From: Vitellaria paradoxa | Taxonomy: Eukaryota; Streptophyta; Magnoliopsida; Ericales; Sapotaceae | Assembly (NCBI GenBank): GCA_019916065.1 | Contig: CM034241.1 | Location: 22,211,541-22,275,540, forward strand | Direction: 5' to 3' | DNA length: 64,000 nucleotides | Shown here: positions 35,801 through 46,706 of the stretch, piece by piece | Layout: every line of letters starts with the position of its first letter | Position numbering within the stretch: the stretch's first letter is position 1 | Notes under the pieces: model-generated | Databases searched by the model: none | What the model was told of the DNA's origin: nothing | Seen by the model: only the letters and a program-made list of their open reading frames with translations | Made by a program: the position numbers and the translations under genes

Positions 35801-35985
35801 GTCGAGATCATTCCAAGTGTTGTAATTTTACAGTTAAGTAGAGGATCACATGTTGAAGGTGTTGACAGTGATGGTTTCATCAACGATGACGAGGATGAAT
35901 TAATTAGGCATTCTAGTGATTACGAGGAAAATGACTTGCATTGGCATTCAAAATGTGATACAAATCTTAACATCGAACCTTGATT
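32869..35985 (+). pseudogene. CACTA transposase, C-terminal part (Transposase_21, DUF4218, DUF4216)
   Basis: Continues the frame cut at 21050. Order: LFRDLGLGYICINTCKYDC and CPICKELRYKLNDGK (32930-33075); the Transposase_21 core with MRWHNEMHVNDMISRHIADG and LASDGFNPFGNM (33153-33320); TFRMHTVVM (frame-shifted) and SLTDKIGY with EDHPWRKIK (33530-33730); HIEKNICDNLHGTLMSMDGK (33927-33990); DUF4218 with HNCHVLIQRLLSIGMRGFL and HLATHLPCEAMLGG (34220-34500); and DUF4216 with DIRFHTKDRDNCRKSQNSG, VVLFQCEWF and YQNDPFVLLGQVQQIFYVND (35183-35640). At least six stops or frameshifts interrupt it. Introns may explain gaps near 34540 and 34920. Not functional. Confidence 0.88.
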
Positions 35986-36109
35986 GGAAAAAGTAATAAA
36001 TTTTTTTCATTTATTTTAACATGCATGTGTGTATTATTTTTTCCTTTATATTATATATATTGACATTTATATTTATGCAATGTCTTATTTATGTTTCAAA
36101 GTTTATAGT

Positions 36110-37084
36110 ATGGCATTGGGTAGGAGGGTAACCATGTTTGCATCAACATTGAGTAGTGTAGGGTGATCAACGCAATTTATTTCGACATCTAATCCACATG
36201 CAGATGTTAGCAATGTTGGTAAGTATTTAAATTAGAAAAATGCCATGTTCAAATTTTCATTATGCCTGAATATTGTCTATTATTGTACTATTTTGGTTTA
36301 TAATAGGTTCATCTATAAGAACTACATGAGGTGTTACAAAAGGTAAAAACATGGCTCAACTAATATCTCATAATGGGGGCAAAAAACTCCCCATTACATT
36401 TTGTGAGGTTAGTCAAGCTCTTATTAGGGATAATGCCACTAAGACGACTAATGAGATAAGAGTCTAGATTAGGCTAAAAGCTCCAGTACATGGAGTGAAA
36501 CACTGCATAGACATTGACCCTATCACTAGAGAGACTATAATATAAGGGGTTTGGGTAAGCATACTTTATATTAGTTTTATGAAAGTTACAAATTATAATA
36601 ACTAATTATAATAGTTTTATTAATTTTATTTGTAGGACAAGTTCAATATTGAAGACAATGGTGAGAGTGCATTGGTCAAAGAAGTTATCATTGTGAAATG
36701 TATAGAATCATTTAAAAGGTAGAGGCATAATATGCAAAAGCATTATTTGTAACTATTTGACAATGGTGTCAACCCATATGATAAACCATATCAAAACATG
36801 ACACAAGATAACTAGATATATATGATTGACCATGTATGGGCAAATGAGACACATAAGGTAATATTTTTGCCATATTAACTTCTACATTATATAATGTTCT
36901 ATTATCACTGATAAACTTCTTTTATAGAAACGATCTGAACAAAACAAAATAAATTGGTCTAAGTTGCTATATAATCACACTATGGGATCCAGATCATTCC
37001 CAGCAGTAATGTCTATTGAGGTCGTATTTTATGCATTTTAGTATTTTTTATGTACCACACAATTCTTACAATTATTCTTGCTAA
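36110..37084 (+). pseudogene. CACTA second ORF (Transposase_24 / Ptta-En/Spm type), 5' part
   Basis: Begins MALGRRVTMFASTLSSVG. A second block after an intron-like gap reads TRGVTKGKNMAQLISHNGGK and LPITFCEVSQAL. Then comes a block after AAGAAGTTATC with SFKRWRHNMQKHYL, and NKINWSKLLYNHTMGSRSFP near 36945-37010, the conserved NR..HTxGRKSF motif of this family. Several stops are present. The gene is cut at 37084 by the Athila-like insertion and resumes at 58650. Confidence 0.75.
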
Positions 37085-37089
37085 ACAAA

Positions 37090-38739
37090 TGATTACACTT
37101 GCAAAGTGTAATCACAAACTCCACATTTTGATACACATTGATGCATTTAAGTAGTTAATTTTGATGTTTTATCATTATTTTATTACTTATAGTTGTTATT
37201 TTCTTAATTGCAGGGAAAATGATGAGATAAGTGAAGTTTATAGTGATGAAAACAACCTAGAAGATGAAGGAAAAGCTGCAGTTAAGACCTCACCAAGGAT
37301 GGTCCGGATTGGCCCAAAGGCCTAGCACGGAGGAGGAAGCAAAAGTTGAAAATCCATCATTCTGTGGTCCGAACCCCCACCCAGAAGGTCCGAACCATAG
37401 TGGTCGGGCATGTGACTTTTAAAACTTATCTTTTAGGGTTTCTTTGGACCCTCTTTAAGAACCCTGTTGCACAGCTGAACCCTAGAGAGAAAACTTTTAT
37501 TTTTTCAGCATACTTTTGAGTGTTTTAGCATAGTTTGAGAGCTTTCTAATTGTTCGTGGGATGTTTCTACGTATTTTTTGAAGCTGTCTTTGTTTTCGTT
37601 ACAGTAGTTGTGATTCAGTACTCCATTTCAGAATTGTTTTTCGAGTACGTTATATTTCATTTCCCTATTTAATGATATGATTTATTCGTTTTATTCAGTA
37701 GATCAATTAAATATGTGTGCATTTGTTGATTTTGTTTCGTTTAAAGTTATGTTAGCGTAAAACCTTAGTTCTTTATTCAACAAATCAAGGAAGGGTAGTG
37801 TACGACAATCTATGGGATGTGTGCAGACCCTTTCGCATGGTTTCCGAAAACCCATGCGCAGGGATCTACTATTATCAAATCTATTTTAATTTGTTTCAAA
37901 AGCATTCAAAAACAAACACATTTGACTACATTCTCTATAATCACTGGTATAGGTTTTCGATTCAAATTGGTTTAATATTTTTGGATGAATTAAAAATATA
38001 ATTTGAACCTAAATCTGAATTCCTTTGTTTGAAAAGCTTTCAAAAACAAAAGTCTTTGACTAAATTCTCTAAAATCACTGGTAAAGATTTTTTATTAAAA
38101 CTTTCTTAATATTTTTTAACAAACCCTAAATCAGATTTGAACCCAAGTATTTTCTTAGAAATCTTTCCGGTTTTATCATCCTAAACGAGATTTTAAAACC
38201 GAGTATTGGGAACTTAATAAATCTTAACAAAGACATCTTTCCAATCTATCGTTCGTTTCACATGAACTTTAGATTGTAATTAAAACACATCCCATAGTGA
38301 AGTAGTGAATTACTGGGAATTGAAAGTTGGATCAAGAACCTCTTTAATACTATGCTTGTTATTTAATTTAATTTCTGAGTTGATTTGTTTGCTTTGAAAT
38401 TTTAGAGTAGATTGTTTGCTTGTACTTTAAAATTAAATTGAATTCATTTAATTAATATTTAATTCATTTAAAACCTAAAACCAAAAATTTGATTTACTAG
38501 ATTCCTTTAGGTAGTTATTAATTTGCTCTTTAGTTTAAATTTTAAATTTGCAAAACCCTAGAATTTAGTTTCAATTGAACATCAAACTTTGCTTACATTT
38601 AAATTCTAAACTCCCATTATAACCTAGAAACTAAATAACATAGGCTCCCTATGAATTCGACCTCGGACTCAGCAAGTTACACTCCACCGTACACCCTTGC
38701 ACTTGGGGGTTAAACAGACACACAACCTAGACGCGGTTA
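37090..38739 (+). repeat. 5' LTR of the Athila-like element (1650 bp)
   Basis: Starts TGATTACACTT, with an immediate inverted copy AAGTGTAATCA, and ends GACGCGGTTA. The U3 part holds the paired GGTCC boxes (37362-37400), followed by a telo-box-like TTTTAGGGTTT (about 37431) and AACCCTAGAGAG. Confidence 0.88.
37362..37400. promoter_or_regulatory. Paired GGTCC dyad, 5' LTR of the Athila-like element
   Basis: Arms CTGTGGTCCGAACC and GGTCCGAACCATAG; cores 37366-37375 and 37387-37396, starts 21 bp apart. Both cores carry the same G-to-A change from GGTCCGGACC. Confidence 0.6.
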
Positions 38740-38745
38740 AGTTTT

Positions 38746-38763
38746 TGGCGCCGTTGCCAGGGA
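38746..38763 (+). promoter_or_regulatory. Primer-binding site (tRNA-Asp type)
   Basis: TGGCGCCGTTGCCAGGGA seven bases after the LTR end, one change from the form TGGCGCCGTTGCCGGGGA found in the nested relative and typical of Athila-type elements. Confidence 0.82.
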
Positions 38764-39308
38764 GCCAAAATTTAGTTTTTAGGTTATTGACCGCTCGTAA
38801 ATAGTGCAGTGCTAATTAACCCCCAAGTGCAAGGGTGTGCGGTGTAGTTTTAATCTCGGTGAGTCCGAGGTCGAATCCATAGGGAGCCTATATGTTTCAG
38901 TTTCTAAGTTCAAATATGAATTTTAGGTTTAAATGTGAATTGAGATATCAATTGAATTAAATTAGATTTAAGAGAATTGCAAATTGAAGGATTAAACAAG
39001 AAACAAACTAATTAAAGGGATATTTAAACTAGAATGCAAACTACTTTGAAATAACTTAGCAATTTAAAGTTACTGAACTTAAATGTAAAAAGAATTGAAT
39101 ATTTTCAAATTAAAAGCTATTCTAATTTAGAACTTGCAATGCAATCAATTCAAACAAAAGTGATTTAACTTAAGACAATAATATTTAAAAGAGTTCTTGA
39201 TTCAACTTTCACAATTCCAGGTAATTCGTTATTTTGCCAAGGGATGATTTAAAATACAATCTATAGTTCACGTCAAAGGATCTATAGATTGGGAAAGATT
39301 TTCAATAC

Positions 39309-39512
39309 ATTCCAAAATTTCTCGATACACAGTTTTAAACTCACGTTTCATTATGGAAAATAAAACTGGAAATATTTTATGATAAAAACATTCGAGTTCA
39401 AATCTGATTTAGGAGTGAATAGATTCCAAAATTTCTCGATACACAGTTTTAAACTCACGTTTCATTATGGAAAATAAAACTGGAAATATTTTATGATAAA
39501 AACATTCGAGTT
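39309..39512. repeat. Two direct copies of a 114-bp unit inside the nested LTR
   Basis: Both copies start ATTCCAAAATTTCTCGATAC and run through AACATTCGAGTT. The same duplication is in the other LTR from about 45293, so it predates the insertion. Confidence 0.85.
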
Positions 39513-40048
39513 AAAAAGTTTTCTAAACAAACAAATCAGATTTGAAAATTATAGATCACTTCACATAGGTTTTCAAAACCCATGCGAAGGATCTACGTTC
39601 ATCCCTCAACTTATAACGAATCACCCTTCATTGATTCAGTGAATCAAGAACTAGGGTTTCTACTCTAGCATGATTTTAAACGAAACGAAAGCAATAAACG
39701 AAAGCATAAACATTAGATCTACCACTAGAAAATAATAAATCATATATTAAATTAACGAAACGAAAGTCAACTTACACGGCAAGCAACTCTGAAACTACGT
39801 AATGAAAGAGCAGTGCAGCGAAGAATAACCAAACATCGAACAACTCCATAAACAAGACAAGTAATTGAAAACTCTCTAAAAAAAAACTATTCTAAAACTC
39901 TCAAAGTATTTGAAAATATGAAAAAGAGGTTCCTAAAGTATGTAGAACTAAAACTAGGGCTCTCTTGGGTCGGCCATGTAGCAGATGTTACAAAGAAGTT
40001 GTAAAGAAAACCCTAAAAGACGGAGTGAAGCCGCGCGCGCATAACACA

Positions 40049-40087
40049 CTGTGGTCCGGACCGTTTGGCAGGTGGTCCGGACCACAG
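40049..40087. promoter_or_regulatory. Paired GGTCCGGACC dyad (perfect), 3' LTR of the nested element
   Basis: CTGTGGTCCGGACC (40049-40062) and GGTCCGGACCACAG (40074-40087) are exact inverted repeats. Each core GGTCCGGACC is itself a palindrome. Core starts are 21 bp apart. Confidence 0.72.
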
Positions 40088-40536
40088 AAACTTTGTTCTT
40101 CAAGTTCTGCTTCTCGTTTGCTGCTTCTGACAGCTTTCTGTCCTCAACTTCCACTGCGATTTTGACCTCGCAAACGATCGATTCAGGCTTCGTCTAAAGC
40201 ACGAAAGTTGTAGCCCTTTGAGTCTTCTTTCCAACCCAAAAAGAATCAGGTCAATCCGAGTTGTGAGTGAAAAGTTATGGTCTAAATACTGACAAGGTGT
40301 CGAGCTGAAACTTCAGCTGCACACCACTTCAACTATCTTGAACTTTGGACCATTTTTTCCTCCTCGGAAGCCACTTTCAACACTGCTAATCTCACGTATT
40401 TTCCCCTTTTACCTGCAATTAAGAGAATAAACACTATAAATAATAAAATAACGATAAAACTTTGAAATTAACTACTTAAATGCATCAATGAGTATCAAAA
40501 TGTGGAGTTTGTAATTACACTTTTCAAGTGTAATCA

Positions 40537-40549
40537 CACCCCCCAACTT
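40537..40549 (-). promoter_or_regulatory. Terminal polypurine tract of the nested element
   Basis: Minus-strand AAGTTGGGGGGTG directly before the LTR start TGATTACACTT, identical to the tract at 56974-56986 of the outer element. Confidence 0.82.
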
Positions 40550-41440
40550 GAACGTTGCTAGTCTCTAGCAATGCCCTTTATTAAAATGAAATGCAACTAC
40601 CATCCTATTTCTCTTTTCGTTGGAAACACGGCTACACTTAGCTACGTGCAGCAAGCCCTTTAAACCCCTAGGTTCCCCCTAATGGACGAGTAAGGTCTCG
40701 TGAGGGTTTGCAGTGAATTTACCCACAAAATTCTATGGTATGGTCTCAAAGTGTTAAAAAAAATGATTAAGATCAACAATGAATCAAGTTCAAGCCTAAC
40801 AAGTCACAAAACCCAAATATCATGTGTAATTCCCAAGTGCTAAGCATTAATGCATGGACTATCAAAGTAGAAAGAGCATGCGTGCAAAATTGTTTCATTC
40901 ATTCAACAAGGTTGCAAGAGCATAAATGGAGCTAGGTTTTGACTTCAAATGCTCACAAGGTACCACTCATAAAAAAGGAATTCACTCATCAAGGGTTCAC
41001 ACACACCTATTAGCATATGATGCTGACCTAGTTGCACATAACCCCACAAATAAGTGAGTGAACTGAAATGAAATTCAAAGTGGACAGCTCATAACTATGT
41101 TCCAATGCATATGTAAGAGATCACACCACACAACCTACATAAGACCACTACATGCAAAATATAAGAGTTGCTTGCTTAGAATCCACTAGGTCTTTGTTTT
41201 GGTTGTAACTTGGCCAGGGGTAATGGTTAACAATGGAGGATATGGAAATCAAAGCACATGTCTTGGGATAAAGATGCTCAAGTGCACACAAGTCCCAAAC
41301 TACCCAATTCCTTTCCAAACCCAACAAGAACTACAACAAGAAGCTTATTCACAAACTAATAAACAACTCATGGGACATTCTCAATAATCACAATCCAATG
41401 CACACGTCCCAGAATTACACGAACAAAAAGAAATGGCAAT

Positions 41441-41537
41441 CCTTTTTTTTTTCTTCTTTTTTTTTTCTTTTTCTTTTTTTTTCTTTCTTTTTTTTTCTTT
41501 TCTTTTTTTTTTCTTTTTTTTTTCTTTCTTTTTTTTG
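41441..41537. repeat. T/C-rich simple-sequence tract
   Basis: About 97 bases of almost pure T with single C interruptions. Its length is likely to vary and may be imprecise in the assembly. Confidence 0.85.
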
Positions 41538-42320
41538 AAATAATGAAAATACATCAGCTAGATTCTCCACCCAATATTTCCTCTCAATATGCTCTTAAAA
41601 ATTTTCATTCCCAACCCCCATTCACATCATTGACATTAAGGCGCTTTCACAACCCAAGACATGTAAGGGTAAGGCTAAAAGTGTGTGAATAAGGCTAAGG
41701 GATAATATATGAGGTGAGAACCAAGAAAAATATATATAAATATGTCACACACTTTATTTAAAAGGCTTCAAGTTGGTTCCTAGGATAATTCATAACCAAG
41801 AAAAGATAAAGAGGCCCAACAATAGCAAAGATGGCCTAGCATCATGTTCAAAGCTTGCAACAACTCATAATATGCCAAGTGAAACTAATGCAAGTGTGTG
41901 TGATGCAATTGGTGCATTGGAAACCAAAGTGAAGAATAAAAGAGCTGTGATTATGTGCAACCCCTCAATAAAAGAATAATAGGCTCAAAAGCTCACCATT
42001 AAGGGGTATAAGTCTCTACCTCGTCCAAGAATGCTCAATTAACCAATGTTAAAGAAAATCAACTCCTAAGCACATAAACTCTTCTATTGATAGTCAAAGA
42101 CGCACAAGGTCATTATACAATCAACTTGAACTAAGTTTCCTATTAAAGCTTGAACAAAACTCATTCATCACTTTCTCACTTAATTCCACAATCGACCAAA
42201 CCAGAAAGAAAGGATGACATGTAGGTACAAATGTGCTAAATTCATGTATTTATGCTTAAAGATGCTCAAAAAATTTTAAATTTTTACAATTTTGGCACAA
42301 AAGGTCATCATGCGAACCCT

Positions 42321-42356
42321 ACCCCCCAACTTAAAATTCACATTGTCCTCAATGTG
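42321..42356 (-). promoter_or_regulatory. Hairpin plus purine tract in the nested element
   Basis: On the minus strand, CACATTGAGGACAATGTG (42356-42339, 7-bp stem, AGGA loop) is followed by TTTTAAGTTGGGGGGT (42336-42321). A second tract, TAAGTTGGGGGG, is at 42510-42499. The same arrangement occurs at 55257-55374 in the outer element. Confidence 0.65.
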
Positions 42357-42835
42357 AGAACCATGATGCATATGTGGGTCTGTAGTGTGCAATAATGAGC
42401 ATGAAACAATAACAACAAAGGCACAAATAAGAACAAAGCACAAATTAAACCAAGCATGCACCCATTATTCAAGCCACTTAAGGCATCACCCAATACATCC
42501 CCCCAACTTAGATTCTACAGCACTCCCAACAAAAACAATTATATATGTGAAGTACCAATTAGAAGTGCAAAACTAAATAAAAGGGAGAAGAAGGATATTA
42601 CCTCAAGAGCTTCCTTATTTGAAGAAAAGAAAAGAACTTGGGCAGTTTATTCCTTTGAATTAAATTGTACTAAAAGAAAAAAATAAAACTTCTACGAGAT
42701 AAAATGTTAGAATAAACAAATAAAAGTAAACTAAAAGAAAATTAAAATTTAATCTAGGCAGAAAGAAAACTAAAATAAATAAATAAGTAAATAAAATGTA
42801 ATCTACTAATATACAAGGGTTAATGCCAAAACATA

Positions 42836-44664
42836 CTATCCAACTCCTAATCTCTCCCAAGCCTTACCAAATGGCTTTAGGAATGAAATATTCTCCTTGG
42901 GCCCAAGAGGTACTGAAAATGAGTGTGCTCCTAGTGCAGAAAACACTAGAAAATGCATGGCCTTGTGGGAATCCTTGAATCCCAAATATGACCCAAATTT
43001 ATTTGCATATGTGAACATGGAATGTAGTTGTGGGTTTTCTAGTATCCCCTCGACACCTAAAAAGTCAATGCAAACTATTTTTTTGGTCTCCACCACTTCC
43101 CTAAATGTGTGGTCAGTCTTAGTCAAAACATGTTCAGTTCCCTCAGTAAGATTCCTAGTTGGGGCGACAGCAAAAGATGAGAGTTGTGCACCACTCTCAC
43201 TCTTAGGCTTGTCTATCGAACTCTCAAAGGATGATAAAGAAACTTCACTCTCATAAGAGTCCTGCGTAATTGAAGTAGGAACCCAACCATAATTAGAATC
43301 ATACTTCCACTCAAATATAGGGGTCTCAACAGGTAAGTCATCAAGTGTACTAGCCCCAACAGGAAAAGATATATCAGAAGTGGTCTCAGTGAGTGGTAGG
43401 CATTAAAGCTCTTAAAATAAGTCTTAGGACTTTCCAAGGTCATCTTAGTTGTTAAGGTGGGATGAGCTTCAAGCTCTGTGGTGGTGTTGGTTGGCATGTC
43501 CTCTAGACTCTCAACGGATGAAGTCTCGTGCACGTTAGAGTTTGGGTCAAAGGGCTCATTCCCTTCATTATCGCAACCATTATCAGAATAGTCGCTCCAC
43601 TCAAAGTCTAGGGTTTTTGAATTAGAATTTTCTCGTGCAAGTAACAAAAAAGACCTAGATTCAGCTATTTCAGCTTCAGTGCGTGGACGAATATAAGGAC
43701 ATGCTGTGGACTCGAACAATGTATCATCTAATGTAGAGTCAATATGTGTGGAAGTCTCATGTGCACTAGAATCTACTTTTAAGTTAACTTCTTCCCTATG
43801 TTGAGTTTGCTTGCAGAGTGACTCAACTTGTGTATTGCTAGATTCAGTAAGCCAATGATCTAGGGGTTCCTCAGACTGGCCCTCAGTAAGTAGAGTGGAG
43901 TTGGGACATGCAATATCCAAGTAATCAGGCTCAACTCCTACTCCATTTTCTAAGGATCGATCATGAGAATCAAGTGAAGTAGGAGGATGTGGGAAAGGGT
44001 CAATGTGGCTTTCAAGTGAATGAGGTTCAAAACTAGGTTCAAGTTTTTCTCGTGGCTTGGTGTGTTCATAGAAAAATTCAAAAAATGACCATGCTTCTTC
44101 TGGGGTAAGGTCAAGAAATTCCTTACCCAAACTTTTATCAAATGCTCGGTGTAACTCACAAGGTAGAGCATTGTAGAATATGCCTAGAATGTACCCTAAA
44201 TCTAGTCCATGATTTGGGAAAGTTTCTAAAAGGTTTTTAAATCTCTCCCAGCATTTATAAAATACTTCACCCTTCTTAAAACAAAAACTTCTAATTTGAA
44301 AGCGGAAAGTGAAGTTTTGAAAATTGGGGAGAAAATTTGCAATAAAATCATTTTGTAACTCTTCCCAAATATTAATGGACGAAGTAGCAGCACGACACCA
44401 ATCATCGGCTACTCCACATAATGACAACGGGAAAAAATTATACTTAAGTGTGTTATCTATGTAACCACTCGTGCAATAGAAACAAACTGACTCAAAACGT
44501 TCCAAATGAACTCTAGGGTCCTCATGTTGAAGTCCATAAAATTTAGGTAGCATAGAAAAAGTTTCTAGGCAAAATTCAATTCCATAAATGCTGCCTAAAT
44601 AACTCATGAGTGCATGAATGGTGTCTGGTGAACCAGAATTATAAGGAAAATAATCCATGTTCAA
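42836..44664 (-). CDS. Gag-like protein of the nested element, one frameshift
   Basis: Starts at 44664, about 80 bp after the primer site (a second Met lies two codons on). Residues about 30-210 form a retrotransposon gag domain: MLPKFYGLQHEDPRVHLERF, CGVADDW, FLPNFQNFTFRFQIRSF, VFYKCWERFKNLLETFPNHG, TPEEAWSFFEFFYEHT. From about residue 220 the protein is acidic and Ser/Thr/Glu-rich. The frame is open to about 43405, where a single frameshift moves it; the next frame continues SFPVGASTLDDLPVE down to a stop at 42836. The C-terminal part (EVVETKKIVCIDFLGVEG to FGKAWERLGVG) matches no domain I know. There is no CCHC knuckle and no pol. Gag alone would form particles and package RNA, using enzymes supplied by a partner element (inference). 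Confidence 0.8.
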
Positions 44665-44746
44665 AAATTTTATTTATTTATTTATTTATTTTTTAGAAAA
44701 AGAAATTAACTTAAAAATGAAAACAACCTAAAAACTAAAATTTGGC

Positions 44747-44764
44747 TCCCCGGCAACGGCGCCA
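44747..44764 (-). promoter_or_regulatory. Primer-binding site of the nested element (tRNA-Asp type)
   Basis: Minus-strand TGGCGCCGTTGCCGGGGA, a few bases after the LTR end; the canonical Athila-type sequence. Confidence 0.88.
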
Positions 44765-44770
44765 AAAACT

Positions 44771-46521
44771 TGACCGCTCGTAAATAGTGCAGTGCTAATT
44801 AACCCCCAAGTGCAAGGGTGTGCGGTGTAGTTTTAATCTCGGTGAGTCCGAGGTCGAATCCATAGGGAGCCTATATGTTTCAGTTTCTAAGTTCAAATAT
44901 GAATTTTAGGTTTAAATGTGAATTGAGATATCAATTGAATTAAATTAGATTTAAGAGAATTGCAAATTGAAGGATTAAACAAGAAACAAACTAATTAAAG
45001 GGATATTTAAACTAGAATGCAAACTACTTTGAAATAACTTAGCAATTTAAAGTTACTGAACTTAAATGTAAAAAGAATTGAATATTTTCAAATTAAAAGC
45101 TATTCTAATTTAGAACTTGCAATGCAATCAATTCAAACAAAAGTGATTTAACTTAAGACAATAATATTTAAAAGAGTTCTTGATTCAACTTTCACAATTC
45201 CAGGTAATTCGTTATTTTGCCAAGGGATGATTTAAAATACAATCTATAGTTCACGTCAAAGGATCTATAGATTGGGAAAGATTTTCAATACATTCCAAAA
45301 TTTCTCGATACACAGTTTTAAACTCACGTTTCATTATGGAAAATAAAACTGGAAATATTTTATGATAAAAACATTCGAGTTCAAATCTGATTTAGGAGTG
45401 AATAGATTCCAAAATTTCTCGATACACAGTTTTAAACTCACGTTTCATTATGGAAAATAAAACTGGAAATATTTTATGATAAAAACATTCGAGTTAAAAA
45501 GTTTTCTAAACAAACAAATCAGATTTGAAAATTATAGATCACTTCACATAGGTTTTCAAAACCCATGCGAAGGATCTACGTTCATCCCTCAACTTATAAC
45601 GAATCACCCTTCATTGATTCAGTGAATCAAGAACTAGGGTTTCTACTCTAGCATGATTTTAAACGAAACGAAAGCAATAAACGAAAGCATAAACATTAGA
45701 TCTACCACTAGAAAATAATAAATCATATATTAAATTAACGAAACGAAAGTCAACTTACACGGCAAGCAACTCTGAAACTACGTAATGAAAGAGCAGTGCA
45801 GCGAAGAATAACCAAACATCGAACAACTCCATAAACAAGACAAGTAATTGAAAACTCTCTAAAAAAAAACTATTCTAAAACTCTCAAAGTATTTGAAAAT
45901 ATGAAAAAGAGGTTCCTAAAGTATGTAGAACTAAAACTAGGGCTCTCTTGGGTCGGCCATGTAGCAGATGTTACAAAGAAGTTGTAAAGAAAACCCTAAA
46001 AGACGGAGTGAAGCCGCGCGCGCGCATAACACACTGTGGTCCGGACCGTTTGGCAGGTGGTCCGGACCACAGAAACTTTGTTCTTCAAGTTCTGCTTCTC
46101 GTTTGCTGCTTCTGACAGCTTTCTGTCCTCAACTTCCACTGCGATTTTGACCTCGCAAACGATCGATTCAGGCTTCGTCTAAAGCACGAAAGTTGTAGCC
46201 CTTTGAGTCTTCTTTCCAACCCAAAAAGAATCAGGTCAATCCGAGTTGTGAGTGAAAAGTTATGGTCTAAATACTGACAAGGTGTCGAGCTGAAACTTCA
46301 GCTGCACACCACTTCAACTATCTTGAACTTTGGACCATTTTTTCCTCCTCGGAAGCCACTTTCAACACTGCTAATCTCACGTATTTTCCCCTTTTACCTG
46401 AAATTAAGAGAATAAACACTATAAATAATAAAATAACGATAAAACTTTGAAATTAACTACTTAAATGCATCAATGAGTATCAAAATGTGGAGTTTGTAAT
46501 TACACTTTTCAAGTGTAATCA
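44771..46521 (-). repeat. 5' LTR of the nested element (1751 bp)
   Basis: Nearly identical to 38788-40536. The two-base length difference is one extra CG in the CGCGCG run near 46016-46024. On the minus strand this LTR drives the gag-like gene. Confidence 0.93.
46034..46072. promoter_or_regulatory. Paired GGTCCGGACC dyad (perfect), 5' LTR of the nested element
   Basis: Identical to 40049-40087: arms 46034-46047 and 46059-46072, core starts 21 bp apart, about 450 bp into the LTR on the minus strand. Confidence 0.72.
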
Positions 46522-46640
46522 GTTATTTCTATTTTTATTTCTTTTTAAGTTAGTTTATTATTCCATATAAAAAAAACCCTAAATTAGAAAACCCTAAATA
46601 TTTCTTATTTAAACCTTTCATTAAGTCCCAGAGTAACACT

Positions 46641-46678
46641 CTGTGGTTTGGACCCTCAACCTCTGGTCAAGACCACAG
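46641..46678. promoter_or_regulatory. Paired GGTCC dyad upstream of the outer gag
   Basis: Arms CTGTGGTTTGGACC (46641-46654) and GGTCAAGACCACAG (46665-46678), core starts 20 bp apart. It lies 29 bp before the gag start codon and after two AAACCCTAAAT words (about 46573-46600). Confidence 0.55.
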
Positions 46679-46706
46679 TATCCTTTCCAAGATAGTTTCC
46701 TAGCAT

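Larger units (their letters stand above)
38788..40536 (-). repeat. 3' LTR of the nested element (1749 bp)
   Basis: Plus-strand edges are TGACCGCTCG and GTGTAATCA. Nearly identical to 44771-46521. Contains two direct copies of a 114-bp unit (39309-39422 and from 39423) and the perfect dyad at 40049-40087. Confidence 0.93.
40550..42835 (-). other. Noncoding 3' internal region of the nested element
   Basis: 2.3 kb with no gene. On the minus strand its end (40550-40800) is colinear with 56700-56973 of the outer element, including the ACTAGCAACG and AACCCTCAC words. It holds a T/C-rich tract (41441-41537) and the hairpin plus purine-tract module (42321-42356, 42499-42510). Confidence 0.7.
38788..46521 (-). 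mobile_element. Recent gag-only Gypsy element (TR-GAG-like) nested in its relative
   Basis: Flanked by GTTAT at 38783-38787 and 46522-46526. Read on the minus strand: 5' LTR 46521-44771, tRNA-Asp primer site 44764-44747, one gag-like gene 44664-42836, a 2.3-kb noncoding tail with hairpin and purine tracts, terminal purine tract 40549-40537, 3' LTR 40536-38788. There is no protease, reverse transcriptase or integrase. Comparing the LTRs by eye I find one substitution (40415 C against A in the other copy) and one extra CG in a GC run. It must use pol from elsewhere. It inserted 48 bp downstream of the host element's LTR. Confidence 0.9.

Noticed and set aside
41441..41537. T/C-rich tract as a polypurine primer on the other strand
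   Set aside because: It lies far from the LTR and is a simple-sequence tract; the real purine tract is next to the LTR at 40537-40549.
42897..43256. 119-codon plus-strand frame
   Set aside because: Antisense to the gag-like gene of the nested element.
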